Made by a program: the position numbers and the translations under genes. The notes under the pieces were generated by a model. The model saw nothing but the letters and a program-made list of their open reading frames with translations. It was not told where the DNA came from and made no database searches. Positions 21,910-34,773 of a stretch of 64,000 nt of DNA are shown here, piece by piece; the stretch's first letter is position 1; each line of letters starts with the position of its first letter. The stretch comes from Girardinichthys multiradiatus (taxonomy: Eukaryota; Chordata; Actinopteri; Cyprinodontiformes; Goodeidae), in NCBI RefSeq assembly GCF_021462225.1, contig NC_061802.1, positions 5,227,859 to 5,291,858 of the forward strand. The letters run 5' to 3'.

Positions 21910-22570
21910 GTACTCGTCATGGCTTGTGAAGTAGGAACTGGACCAAAACACAGACAGGACCGAGGAAATAGCATAGACAATAAAAATGATTAAATAATAA
22001 CAAAACACAATGTACAAAGAATGTACAAAGAATACAAGGATGAACTAAGGAACCAATACACACAGAAATAAACTAAAAAGGCAACACTTGAAAAACATAA
22101 ACAACAGAATCATGAAAAAAACTAAATCACAAACACCTAAGGATCATAACAGTGGGCACAAAGAAACAGTCAATATTCCAGTCAATATTCATACCCCTTA
22201 ACTATTTCCATATTAAAACCACCGTCTTTAATTTGTTTTTTTTATATCCAGCCAGTGTTTTGAGTTTGTGTTTTTGTTTATTTCTCCTGGTCTGGTCCTT
22301 AGTTTACCCTTAGTTCTGTTTTTAACTTGTTAATTGCTTTCACTCCCTCGGCCTCCTTGGAGTCTGACCCACACCTGTTCCTAGTTCCCCTGATTACCTG
22401 TTCCCTCTATTCATTGGTTCACCTTGCTTTCCCTGTTTGTATTTAAGCTCTTTAGTTTCCATTGTGCCTGGCTGGTTCCTTGTTGTGTTAGTCCTGTCTT
22501 CCTTGTCGTTCTGTCGTGTCTGGTACTATGACCTGTCTCCTACCCTGATGTCTGGTGTTCTGTATTCTGG
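21910..22570. repeat. unclassified interspersed repeat region
   Basis: Two adjoining parts look repetitive: 21910-22155 (ends near CCTAAGGATCATAACAG) and a C/T-rich part 22240-22570 (CCTGTTCCCTCTATTC, TTTGTATTTAAGCTC) resembling LTR or MITE sequence seen in many fish. A short piece with the same ATGATCCTTAGGTGTTTG end occurs at 29705. Classification is not possible by eye. Confidence 0.35.
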
Positions 22571-22639
22571 TCTGGTTGGAGCATGTCATACTCCTGGTCT
22601 CCCTGTCTGAGTACTGTGAGTGAGAGGAATCAAAACTCG

Positions 22640-23960
22640 ACTTTTTACAAATAAAAATGCATTTGTATTCAGCCCCCTGTTTGCGCTCTTCATGTCACAT
22701 TTTAAGTCTTGCCACATATTCTCCATTGGATTTAGGTATAGACTTTGACTATACCATTCTAATGTAATAATATGTTTTGATCTAAACATTTAGGATTGTT
22801 TTGCCACCCCAGCCTTTATTGTTTTCCTTTTTCTACCAGGTTTTCTTCTCACACCCATCTCCCTTTGTGTATGGATCCACCCAGCACGATGTGGTTACTA
22901 TCATTTATCACCTACAGGATGTTGTGTTGAGGGTAATGTGTGTTCAGCTTTGGTCAACACCCCTAATTTTTTCGGTGTTCTCTACAAAAACGTGTGGCAA
23001 ACCTTAAACAGGACTTATGATTTTCTTTTTACAAAGGGTTTCTTCTTACCCCCCCTCAAAAAGGCCAAATTTGTTAACTGCATAAGTTACAGTGGTCTTG
23101 TCGCAGTGGCGGTTCTAGACCAAATTTGCCAGGGTGGCCCCAGAGTTTTTTCATGGGGGCACAGAACAATAGAATGAAACAATTGTTAAATTTAATAAGT
23201 GAGCCACAGAGCCACTTGTGGCTCTCGAGCTGTATGTTTCAGACCCCTGATCTAGCCGATAAAAACTGTGATACTATCTCAATACAGCTGAAGCAAAAAC
23301 CGCAACACCTTAATTGTTAATTAATTGTTAAAGCAAAACTGAAAAAGTAAAAATTTATTTGGTCCCAGAGACCAATTAGTTAAGGTTTCTGTGCCAGCAC
23401 ATATCATCATAAGAAATTGATTTAGTATCATGTCTTCAGTACATGGGCCACAACCGGGCCAGGACCAGTTCAACAGGGGCACTGGCCCCCGTTGGCCCCT
23501 GTCTAGAACCGCTCATGCCTGCTGACTGATTATATTATCTAAGCTGTGGGTCTCTGCAGCTCCTCCAGCATTATTGTGGGTCTCTTGGTTAATTCTTTGA
23601 TTCATGGTGTCATTGCCTAGCCTGTCAGGTTAGCTGAATGGTCATTTCTTGGTTTCTTGTTTGGACATCTCTTCTCAATTCCACTTGATAGATTGAACAG
23701 TGCTTTGTGAGATGTCCAAAGCTTGGGATGTTGTTATTTGGCCTGACCCTGCTTTGAACATCTCCAAAACTCTATCCCTGCCTGTTGGCTGAGTTCTTTG
23801 GTCTCCTCAGTATTCACATGTGGACTCTAATTAATTAGGTCACTTCCAAAGAATTGGTTGGTTCCCTTAGGGGCATCCCAGCAAAGGTTACTGAATACAT
23901 ATGCATGAGAGAATGGTCAGATTTTAACATTTAAAAAAATCCTTCCACCTCACTTTTGTA
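22640..23960 (-). mobile_element. badly decayed Tc1-like transposon, minus strand
   Basis: The left end has GCATTTGTATTCAGCCCCC, followed on the minus strand by a worn Tc1 C-terminus (frame 22789-22586). Further right are the minus-strand N-terminal region (CTTTGTGAGATGTCCAAAGC) and the outer end. It is interrupted by a MITE at 23104-23521. No functional frame. Confidence 0.65.
23104..23521. mobile_element. hAT-type MITE nested in the Tc1 copy
   Basis: The ends are imperfect inverted repeats: CAGTGGCGGTTCTAGAC on the left and GTCTAGAACCGCTCATGCC on the right. There is no coding capacity. It interrupts the old Tc1 element, so it inserted later. Flanking 8 bp duplications are not visible. Confidence 0.6.
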
Positions 23961-24359
23961 TTGTGCTTCAGCAGCCAAAATTTGTATTTGATTGGTTTGC
24001 TTTATTATTATTAAGTTGTTATTAATATTATTAATATTATTGTAACGCAACGCTATTTGTTTACACATAGAGAATGATTTACTCATAATTTGCCAGCTCA
24101 GGGGACTGGAGTTCACCACAGAGGTGTAGCATATTTATACATTGTGTCATTATTGCCACCTATGCATAGAAGCAGCAGTAGCATCGGAAATGGACTGTAC
24201 CAAAAACGGAAGGGATGCTGGAAAAGCTCTGACTGCATTTAAGAAACCAAAGATTGCATTTGCAAATGACATGATCTTTTTCGAATATTTCAGGGAAACA
24301 TTAAAACAAAATTTATGCGCAAGATGATAACTGGCTTGCATATTTACTTTCTATTACCG

Positions 24360-24492
24360 CATGGATTGGACTATCTTTGTGCGCTCTTCCCTCCGGTGAA
24401 TGCCGCGGTGTGTGCGCCCTGGTTGGGACCGTCATCCTGTCTGACCGTCCGGTCTTTCAGAGAGGAGAAGTTGGCAGAGGGATGTTCCGGCG
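24360..24492 (+). promoter_or_regulatory. zmat3: GC/CpG-rich region before zmat3, probable promoter and 5' UTR
   Basis: The composition changes from AT-rich to CpG-containing just before the first zmat3 coding exon (GAATGCCGCGGTGTGTGCG, CTGACCGTCCGGTC). There is no TATA box. The transcription start cannot be fixed from sequence alone. Confidence 0.45.
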
Positions 24493-24616
24493 ATGATGGC
24501 GCTGCAGCTGAGGAGCGGGGATGCTGCATACTACCAGAGCGCAGAATACTGCAGAAATTACACTTCGCAGCCTGTCAGCTACAGTGACAGCAGCCATTAT
24601 TTTGCACGATTGCCAG
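24493..24616 (+). CDS. zmat3: zmat3 predicted coding exon 1
   Basis: Two adjacent ATGs (24493 and 24496) open a frame MMALQLRSGDAAYYQSAEYC and on to FARLP, ending CCAG before GTAAGG. Its last base joins exon 2 in phase to give ...ARLPGPDTMLKHP. If exon 1 were wrong, translation could start at the ATG at 30546 in exon 2. I do not recognise the peptide from mammalian ZMAT3. Confidence 0.62.
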
Positions 24617-27600
24617 GTAAGGTGAGGCTTGTCATATGGAGAGCTCCCATTTAACTGACGTGAAAAAGTCTTGTGCGTTTTTGAGCAAAAACTGGGCAAA
24701 TTCAGTGTGAGGTGATTGCACGATGGTGCAGGGTAGTTCAGTGGTAGGTGGGTGTTCAGAGGGGGTTGCCCCTGTCATATTTCTTATAATGTTGCTGGGA
24801 TGCACCAGCCACCATTCTGTTCAGCACTGAGCAAGATGCTGCGGTGCAAAATCTGTGGCTGTCGATACTCTTGCAATGCAGGATAGCTCTAGGAAATAGA
24901 TGTAGAGAGATTTTACATCTGGAGAGTAACAAGAAAAAGCCTCTAGCGTGTCTCCCAGAGCAGGTGAGGACCCTTACCTCTTGCTTTGGCACTGCTTGAT
25001 CTACACAACTGACATGTGACAGTTATAAAGAAAGTGTTTCCTAATGCACCTGCGTAGTCGTCAATACGCCTTCCAGTGAGGTTTCAGGGACATCAGGCCA
25101 GATATGTCATGCTGCAGCACTGCTCATGTTTAACACCATGAGTTTCATAAATCCAATTTACTGTTCTTGTTATTAAATCACCAATTATTCATTATGAACC
25201 CATTCATGACCCTTTGCATTTAATTATTAGAATTTACAGTGTATATATTACATCCTCTATAGGTGGAATATATAAAAGCAGCAACAAAAGGACAACGTAT
25301 AGAGCTAGTTTCTATATGTAGGTTGGTGGGATATAGTCAATGTACAATGTAATGCAGGCATAATGCATAGGCCATGTAGGTAGAGCTCAGAGCACTTAAA
25401 GAGCAATACCTATCAATTTATGTTAAAGTTAGTCCTGACAAACAGCTGAAAGGTGCACCAGAATAACATTAACAATTAGCAATTTAAGAACATCAACAGA
25501 TGATAAATGTACTTTACTTAGTACAGTAGTGCCAGTACTGCGAGACATATTTGGAGATTGCAGTGAAATGTGCTTGTCCAGTGCCCAGCGACGCAGATGG
25601 AATTAGTGCAGGAGGCATGTGCTTCATATCGCTCTATAATTGATGTGACACAGCGCAGTACCTACAAAAGAAACTCAAGAGAAAATGAAAACTTGGCCTA
25701 TTTAAAGATTCTCAGAGGAGACGGTGAAATTAAAAAGCTGTGAAGACATTGTTTTAGTGTTTTTTTTTTGGTGGGCACTCAAGCAGCAAGCTTCAGACTC
25801 CTGAGTCAAGCTAAAAAGTCTGACAAGTGATGGAACCTCTGAAAACCCATAAAGGTTCGTTCTCCTTTCAGTCTTTCTTTTTCATCTCTGGCAGCATCAC
25901 CATCAACAGGTAAACATGGTGGCAGCAGCATCATGTTATGGGAATCCTTCTTTTCAGTAGTCGCAAGAAGGCTGGGCAGAGAGAGTTGATAGGAAAATGG
26001 ATGGAGAAACATGGAGCACCATCCTGGAAGAAAATATGTTAGAGGCTGACTTAAAACTTGTTGCTTCTTTGTGCTGAGGTTTTTTACAATCTCAAACTGT
26101 ATCCTGCTAAGGATAAAGTGTGAAATATGATTTTTTTTTCCTCTACTTACCTAATGTGGCCTCTTTTCTCATCTAGCAAGGGCAGCGCCTGTGAGTGGGC
26201 AGCAAAGCCTCGGTGACCCGTCCCCCCCTTGTCTTGTGTCATGATGTATGTTTGGATGGGTTGTACTGGAATTCTAATTTCCCCTCAGGGATCAATAAAG
26301 TATCTTTGAATTGAATGAATTTAATTGAAAAGGCAAGGTGCATCTTCCAGGAGGAAGACTGAAAACATTCAGATGGAGCTACAGTAGAAGGGTTTAGATC
26401 AAAGCAGACTCATCTGGTAATGGCCTAGTCATAATCCAGACCTAAATCTAATCGAGCATCTTTGGTAAGACTTGAAAACCGTTGTTAACAGACTCTCCAT
26501 CCAATGTGACTAAGCTTGAGCTAGTTTTTCAAAGAGGAATGTGCAAAGGTTTCAGTCTCATAATGTGCAAGGCTGGAGCTGCAAGGCAAGGTAATTGCAG
26601 TAAAAGGTGGTTCTGCAAAATATCAAATCTGGGAGGGCTACGTGTAAATGCACAGCACACTTCTCAGATACATGATTTTGTTTGAACACCATGTGTTATT
26701 TCCATCCACTTCCTGATCATGCACCACTTTGTGTCGGTCTGTCAGATAAAATCTTAAAAATTATACTGAATTGCAATCTGTTGCAAGACATTGTGAGGAA
26801 CGATCTGTATTTGTGCTTATAATAGTTTTCCTGCAGCCTTCCTGAATGTCATCTCTAAGCAGTGACTGCAGGACTTCCTCTTCTGAGGCAAATGTTTCCA
26901 AAAGTATAATTAAAAAGGATCAAAATGAAGTAACATTTTTCTGAGGCAAGTAACAGTTCCTCAAATCAGCCATTGGAATCCAATTGTACAATTGGGAAAT
27001 AAAAATGAAGCTGGAGGCCTATTGTGCATCAAGAGAGTACAACTATTGATTTTCAGCTTGAGTCAAGAGTACAATAACATGTTGCAAGGTATCTATTGTC
27101 TGTGTTGTCCTATATGTATATATGGTGTTCTCAGAGAAATAAGGGTTAATTAAATTTAAAAAAGCAACCAAGAACAATGTGGTATAGAAAAATAAATTTG
27201 TCTGAGGCCATCATTCCAACAGATTGACTCCATGGGGCTGCAGTTTGTATTTATGCTTAAAGATTTTAACAATAGATTCTGGGATGTAAGGGTTTTCATG
27301 TTACATATTTAGGGTTAGAGATCTGATGAGTTTAATCCAACAGAAGACTGCTGAGATCTTCCCCCTTGTGTTGATTCATGCTGATACTTTGCACGGGTGT
27401 TTTTATAATGCTGCTGCCTCAACTAGAGTTGTTGGGTTCTGATGGTGAAGAGACTGATGATAGGCATCCTGTGCTTGGTTGGTCAAGCTCTCTGTGCCAC
27501 CACAAACATAATTGTAATTCTGTTAGCATTTTCACAAATGTTTTTTTTTTATATATATATTTTTAACCGCTACAGAGTTTATATATTGCAATTTGCTTGG

Positions 27601-30600
27601 TCCATTGCAACATCGGCAGCAAGTCTTTTATTTTCTCCATCTTTGGACTTAAATCTGTCATCTGTTTGATCTTTCTGTCCATTCTTAGGTAATAAACCTT
27701 GACTTATTCATTGAATGTCTCTCCCTGACTTTCCACTCATGCTCTAAAACTGGTTTAGGGAAAAATAACCTAAGTTGGGTTATGTTGCTAACCCAGTCAT
27801 TGGTCAAATATGGACCCATCTACCCATGGGTTGTTTAACACAACAGGTTTGGGTTATGGGCTTGTGTTGTCAACCCATTAATGGGTTAAAGCGTCTAATG
27901 CCTGACTTTAAGGCTGCCGAGAGATGGTTTGAAAGGAATAACCAAGTAATATTTTGGTTAAAATAAATCCATTCTTTTTTTATACCTGCTGTATCTATAG
28001 ATAATGGTACAAACCAAAATCAAGACTCAATATATGGTGGATCTAAAACATCTATATGTCCCTGCTAAAATGGTGTTTTTTTCTGATTTGGTAGGAGTGT
28101 ATTACTGTGGTTCATCTTGATTTGCTAACGTTTCCCTTCTCTGCTTTCCAAATATTTTCAAATTTTGTCAGATTATGACTCCTGTGCGCAGCCCCCTTCA
28201 GACCATCCCACCAATGGATTCTGATTGGTGATGTAAATTTTTTGAAGACCGTTTTTTTCTTGACTCTGCTGTAATCCTTTGGGTTGTTGCCATGGTGAGA
28301 TATGAAGTTCCTCTTCATCTTCAGCTTTCTAACAGCAGCCATGATGCTGGTGCTACCATGCTTCACAGTGGATAGGTGAATAGATCAAAATGGCAGCTGT
28401 TGAAGAATGATGATGTGCCTTTATAGTCTCTTTTGTATTGGATCAAAATGTTTGATCCAATGTTTGTTTAAAACTACCAAACCTCTGTCCCAGTTGCCTC
28501 AACCTGGCTTCTGGCCATTTTTTGTGTACTGACTCACAGTGACAGATATTAACCCTCCTCCATACCTCCGAAGGACAGTGAAAAACATCTCTTAATAAGG
28601 GGCTCCAAAATCAGTAATAAAACAGCACTCACAATATCAGTAAAGAATGAAATGGATTTAAATGCCACTCTTCTTGCACTTGCACCACGTCTGGAATGTT
28701 TGGGTGTATGACTCTCTGTCGTCTTGCAGTTGATATGACTAATAGTAGGGTGATTGCCTTGTCTGGGATGTCTTTCTCTTAGAGTCAGCAGGACCAGGTG
28801 ACAGACAGACAGCTGGACAGATTGGACAGACAGGTGGACAGGGAGCAGCACTTGGAAACACAAACACCCCAGGGTCTTATTTTGGGTCTGTGATTCAATG
28901 CCAAAGGATGTTCAATCGGATTTTCAGATAAAAGTGTCCAGCAAAGTGGGTTTTGACGCAGCTGTTTGCTTTGTACTGACCCGAGAATCTAGTTTTATAT
29001 GTACAACCTCCAACTCAGGCACACACACACACACTGCAAACTCTGATTGAATGTTTATTCTCACTCCTATTTTGAGGATTGATTTGTCACTGCCTCTGTG
29101 TGTGTGCATGTGAGAGTGTGCGATGTGTGTGTGTTTGTGTGTGTGTGTCTGATGTCCTGTATGCTTGACTGCAGGCGCTGCATGCTCAGCTTGATCTTTC
29201 TGATGCCCATTGAAGTGTGAAGCTTCAAGCTCCTTCCAAGAATGTGTTTCTGTTCACTCGCCTCTCTTCATCCCTTCAGCCTCTGGGTTTTAATAAATCT
29301 GTGCCATCCGTCGTCATCATACATCTGTCAAAATCTACTACATAACAAAGTTTAACACCTTTATAATTGTTTTAATCAAATGGAAGTTATTTGTTTGTTA
29401 GAATCAAAACCAGAATAAAAAAAATGTGTTGTGTCCCTGTGTGTTTGCACACGGTAATTTGGCTTTTTATGTTGCTTTATGTTGTTCTTTCTAACTGGAA
29501 TGATGGCTGGACACCCATGGTATTTATGCTAGCAGATTATTTTTTGAATGGATGAAGATGGCACCTTCAGGAATATGGAAATCGTACCTTAGGAAGAACC
29601 AGAAACATGGAGATTCACAATTCTCTTCCTGATATCATGTCTGAGTTTTTTTTCATGATGTCACACAAGTCAGCGGGGTTTTTGAAATACATCAGATGTG
29701 CCTGTCATGATCCTTAGGTGTTTGGTTTTCAAATGTGGCTATTCCTACCGACCTAAAAAAGGAAATGTTTAGAATGACTAAAAGATTTAAATTGCATCAT
29801 TATTTGTCTTTTTTATACGGTGTATGTAAATACCTGGCTTAAACTGGAAATTTCTATTCTTTCCAATGTAAATTTGTTGAATTCATAGTATTACAAGTGT
29901 TTAAAATCCTTCTTTGTGTTTTTAGATGCCAAACCAACAGATCACAGCCTGTACAGCATCTCTGCAAGGCTGCACTTTGACACAAAAGTGCTCAGAGCCA
30001 ACTGATAACATCAGCATACTAACATGCTCACGGTGGAAATATTAAAAGTGCTGATGAAATTCACTGTTCACAGTGTTTATCATCTCAGTTTACAGCTGCT
30101 CCTCTCTAACTTCAGCTTAAAGCCAGTGGAGATCTGGATTTTGAACAATTATTCTCGCAAGGAAGTCAAGCGTCTCACCAAGAATACGTGGTCTTCCATT
30201 TAGTAAAAGCACAACTACATAATTGTGCATTAAGAAAACCTAGAAAGTCATCAAATCTTTTATAACACATTATCTGGGAACTGTATAGACCTGTTTAGTA
30301 TTTTATCCAGGAACAGGTTGCTCAAACATTTTAGCATAAACAAAAATGTTCCCAGGGCCAAGCTTAAAGGAGATATAACTATTTTCTGGTGTCCTCTAGC
30401 CTCCATGAATATGGTAAACAACAGTATAGAGTGTCACTTCCAAGCCTTTAAGCCCACATAGGTCTCACAGACAAAAAAGATGATTTTAAAGTACACATGA
30501 GTTCACATTATTATTTTGCCTTTGATGCCCACAGGTCCAGATACCATGCTGAAGCATCCTCTCAGTCTCTTCAGTCATCCCCAGCAGCCCTTCCATTTTA

Positions 30601-33600
30601 TGGACTCTCTGCACCATTTAGGACCTCCACCCATGGCCCCTACCCAACCAATTGGACCCCCAATTCTGACTCCTACTCAGAGTCTAGGGCCACCTCAGAT
30701 ACCTCCTGCTCACTCATTAAGGCCTCCATCTATTACTCCTCCACACACCTTAGCCCCACCTATGATGCCCTCAGCTCAGCCACTTGGCCCTCCACCAATT
30801 GCTCACACTTTAGTTCCTCCACCTGTAGATCCCACACAAGCAATTGTACCTCCAACCATAGACCTCAGCCAATCTTTAGGGCCTCCACATCTCCCCCCAG
30901 CTCAAGCACTAATTCCCCCACCTTTAGTGACGCCTGCCCCCAGCCGTTTTCCGCTGCCTCCCAGCCCCTTGTCCTTGCCCCCTGCTCCGGACCCCGACCC
31001 GTCACAGATGACCCCACGGCACCCAGGATCAGCTCCCAATCCAGCACCAGTATCCAGCTACCTATGTGGTCCTCTACCAGGCCAAGCGGCTCCTGCCAGC
31101 GAGCAGCCCGAGGATGAGGGCTCCTCACTGGGGGTGGAGGAGTCGGAGGACTCACTGGGCCTGGAAGAACTGTGCAAACCACTTTACTGTAAACTCTGCA
31201 ATGTTACACTCAACTCTGCTCAGCAGGCACAAGCTCATTATCAGGTGAGTTGAAAAACACACTCCCACATAACAAATACACACATACACACAGCAACCAC
31301 TTTATTAGGTACACCATGCTAGTTGAACAACATTATCCTTCAGAAATCCTTTAATTGTAACATTATGCAGAGATTTGGTCCATAATGCCAAGATAGCATC
31401 ACACATAACATCAGGTTTGTCAGTTGCTACCAGCAGCTGTCTGATCCACTGATACACTGCGGACTGGATCCATGCTTTTATGTTGTTTACGCCTGATTCT
31501 GAAACTACAAGCAGAATCTCGTAAACCAGTGGTTATCCCTGTTACTGTCTAATTTTTGCATGTTTGTGGAGTGGTAGCCTCAGTTTTCTGCTCTTAGCGG
31601 ACAGGAGAGATACCTGGTGTTGTCTTCTGCTGATGTAGCTTAAAGTTTCATGCGTTTTCCATCCAGAGATTATTCTGTTGTTTTTTCTAGTGTTCAAAAT
31701 GCTCGAAATAAATTCACTCATTCATTAATTCATTCATTCATGGAAATATGTTGAATGGCTGCTGTGTGACTGGCTGATTCACCACTGCTGTTAACAAGCA
31801 ATTAAACAGGTACATCCAGTAAAGTGACTGATAAGCTAAATACAGGGAAACAAAAATACTAACTTCTGCATGTTTTCATCAAGGGAAAGAACCACAGCAA
31901 AAAGTTGAGAAATTTCTACGCTGGCAGTCAGCAGCCACCTGCCATCAGGATACCAGAAGCCCTGGAGGGAGCCGGTCAGAACATCGGCTCAGGAGCCAGT
32001 GATGGTGATGGAGGAAGACAGGTTAGGCCAAGCTATATCATTTCTGCACTAACTTACCTGTTTAAACTGAGGAGGTGGGTGCACTGCTGTGGAGGTGGCC
32101 ACTCTGCTGTCTGAGGCTGTTTCCTCTGAGGAGGGTGGAGGCAGCTGCGGTCACTTAATAGTGGACATACATTATTCTCAAAGCACTGAACACCTTATAT
32201 TTGCGTCGTTTGGTCTTAATATGTGAAAACCTCCATTTAAAGCATTTGTTTACATCGGTCATTCCTTTCTTTAATTATAATTATGGTCCTTGGTGTATAT
32301 TGTGAAGATAAAAAAATGACAAATTAACTCAGAAATCTTTTCTGCCTCTCAGTGGGCATGAACGTTTCTTTCTTGTTGTTGCTACGTGTTTACTCCCTGA
32401 CTCCTCTCACCACAAACAGTGCAATGCTTTGTCCTGTGTTTGCAGGCGCTGTATAAAGGGGCGCCTCGGGTCATCCTGGCCACAGAAAACGACTATTGTA
32501 AACTATGTGACGCCTCCTTCAGCTCACTGGCAGTCGCGCAGGCCCACTACCAGGGCAAAAACCATGCCAAGAAGCTACGAATGGCTGAGGCCCAACAGAA
32601 CTCCAGTAACATGTGGGTCTGGGCAGATAAATATTTTGTGTGTCAGCAGCAGGCTGCATCTTTGTGAATACATGTTCAACTGTTTGTCTGAAAGAGATTT
32701 TTGTCATCGTCTGTTACAGGGAAGGCATTAGTGAAGGAGCGGCAAGAAAAAATCGTAAAGATGGCAGTGAATATCGACTGGTGAAAAACCGACGCAGCCC
32801 GCAGCTGCCCACCACCATGCCAGGTAAAAACTTAAAATGAAACTAAAACTAACAAATGAAACCAACTATATTTCTGACTGAAGTTATTTTATAACAAAAC
32901 TTGTTAGGTCAAGGCAAACGTTGCAGTTGTGTATATGCATATGAATAACCTGATGGAGGATTTTTAGTCCACTCACATTCCATCAAACTATAAAGGTCAA
33001 ACTGAAAAAGACACCAATAAAATGTATGGATTTCATAGCAGTTTGTCAGCAGATACTGTCAGGAACATAAGCACATCCACTTACAATAAAGCAACCAACA
33101 CAGCTAAAAACAGATTCATCTTTTACTTTAGTTACAAAAACTCACCTTGATTTTTTGATTACAACTTTTATTTTCAATGACAAAAAAAGTTTAAAAAAAA
33201 ATAGTTTTAACAGAATATTGATTTTGCACTTATTGGGAGCCCTAACAATGTAAAGGGCTGCATGGTGGGGCAGTTGGTAGCACTGTTGCCTTGCAGCAAG
33301 AAGGTCCTGGGTTTGATTCCCAGCCTTGGGTCTTTCTGCATGGAGTTTGCATGTTCTCCCCGTGCATGCGTGGGTTCTCACTGGATACTCTGGCTTCCTC
33401 CCACAGTCCAAAGACATGCCTGTTAGGTTAATTGATCACTCTAAATTGCCCTTAGGTGTATGTGTGTGTGTATGTGTGTGTGTGGTTGTTTGTATGTTGC
33501 CCTGCAATGGACTGGCGACCTGTCCAGGGTGTACCCTGCCTCTGGCCCATAGACTGCTGGAGATAGGCACCAGCTCCCCTGTGACCCACTATGGAATAAG

Positions 33601-34709
33601 TGGTAGAAAATGACTGTCTGACTAAATGTAAGCTTTTTTTTGTTTGTATTTTTAATAATTCCTTATGTCTCTTTTCCCCACTGATGTGGCACAGAGACCC
33701 ATTTGCTTAAGCCTTAGGCCACTGTGCTGGACAAGGTCCCATTTTTATCTTGCCACCATGCACAACGAGGAGGATGGAGAGGGGGGATCTCCAGATCCCA
33801 TTGTTAGAGATCTTAAGTAAAGTTTAAAGCAATAGCCTCAACTATAGATGTTAGCAAACCTTTTGTTTGGAAGGTACGCCAGCAACCAAATGCTACTGAG
33901 GATCAAACTGTAACTGTGTGCTTTAGTCAGGTGATACTGAGTTTGAGCTCTTTGTCAGCAAATACTGTACTTCAGATGGCTCTGGTGAAAAAGAAATAAT
34001 GACTATGTGAAAAAGCACCTCATTTCTCATGTTAAGTATGGTGGAGGGTCCATTATGCTGTGGATCTTTTTTTTTTCAAAGGCCTTGGGAATCATGTTAG
34101 AGTGCATCACAAGATGGATCCTGATGTTTTTCTGAGATTTAAAAAAATCTTTTAAACTTAAAAACTTTAATTTTGACATCACTGAGACTTTCAGTGGGGT
34201 TGCAATGGTTGCTTTATGTTGCTGTTTACCTCTTTCAGACATGCACTTCCACGCTTCCCCTGGCCTTTAGCAGCACAGACCCTTTTTTCCTTGCAGTTTT
34301 TCTGATGCATCCATAATATATAATGTCTTCTCTTTGTGTACATACTGACAGGTATTTTTTTGTCCAGAAAAGCATCGTAAGCTTTCTTGGCTGGTTTGGT
34401 GCTAGCAAATGCCCTTGCGGCATAGATAAAGAGAGAGAGAAAATGACTTTTTAAATCTGCTGATTTCAGTCAACAGAAAGTGCCTTATAATGAAAAACAG
34501 AAAACACTTAACACTTGACAAGTCTGTTGCACATGTAAGGGCGTGCCCAAACAGTGTCTTTCAACCGTTTTAAAATAAAGATGCTTGGCAAGTGATCAGT
34601 GGCTATCCTCAGAGGCCTACGATGCTCGTATTTGTTTTCCGCAAAGTGACGGCGGGTAACCTATAGGGTAACAGCTTGCTGAGAAAAAGCTTCACAGTGT
34701 CTGTTTTCA

Positions 34710-34773
<64 letters not shown>

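Noticed and set aside
30497..31117. A 206-codon plus-strand frame overlapping zmat3 exon 2 in another phase, rich in Ser/Thr/Pro.
   Set aside because: It is the shadow of a 33-bp coding repeat: a repeat length divisible by three keeps other frames open. It has no splice logic or homology.
30865..31182. A minus-strand frame of 105 codons antisense to zmat3 exon 2.
   Set aside because: Same compositional cause; no recognisable domain.
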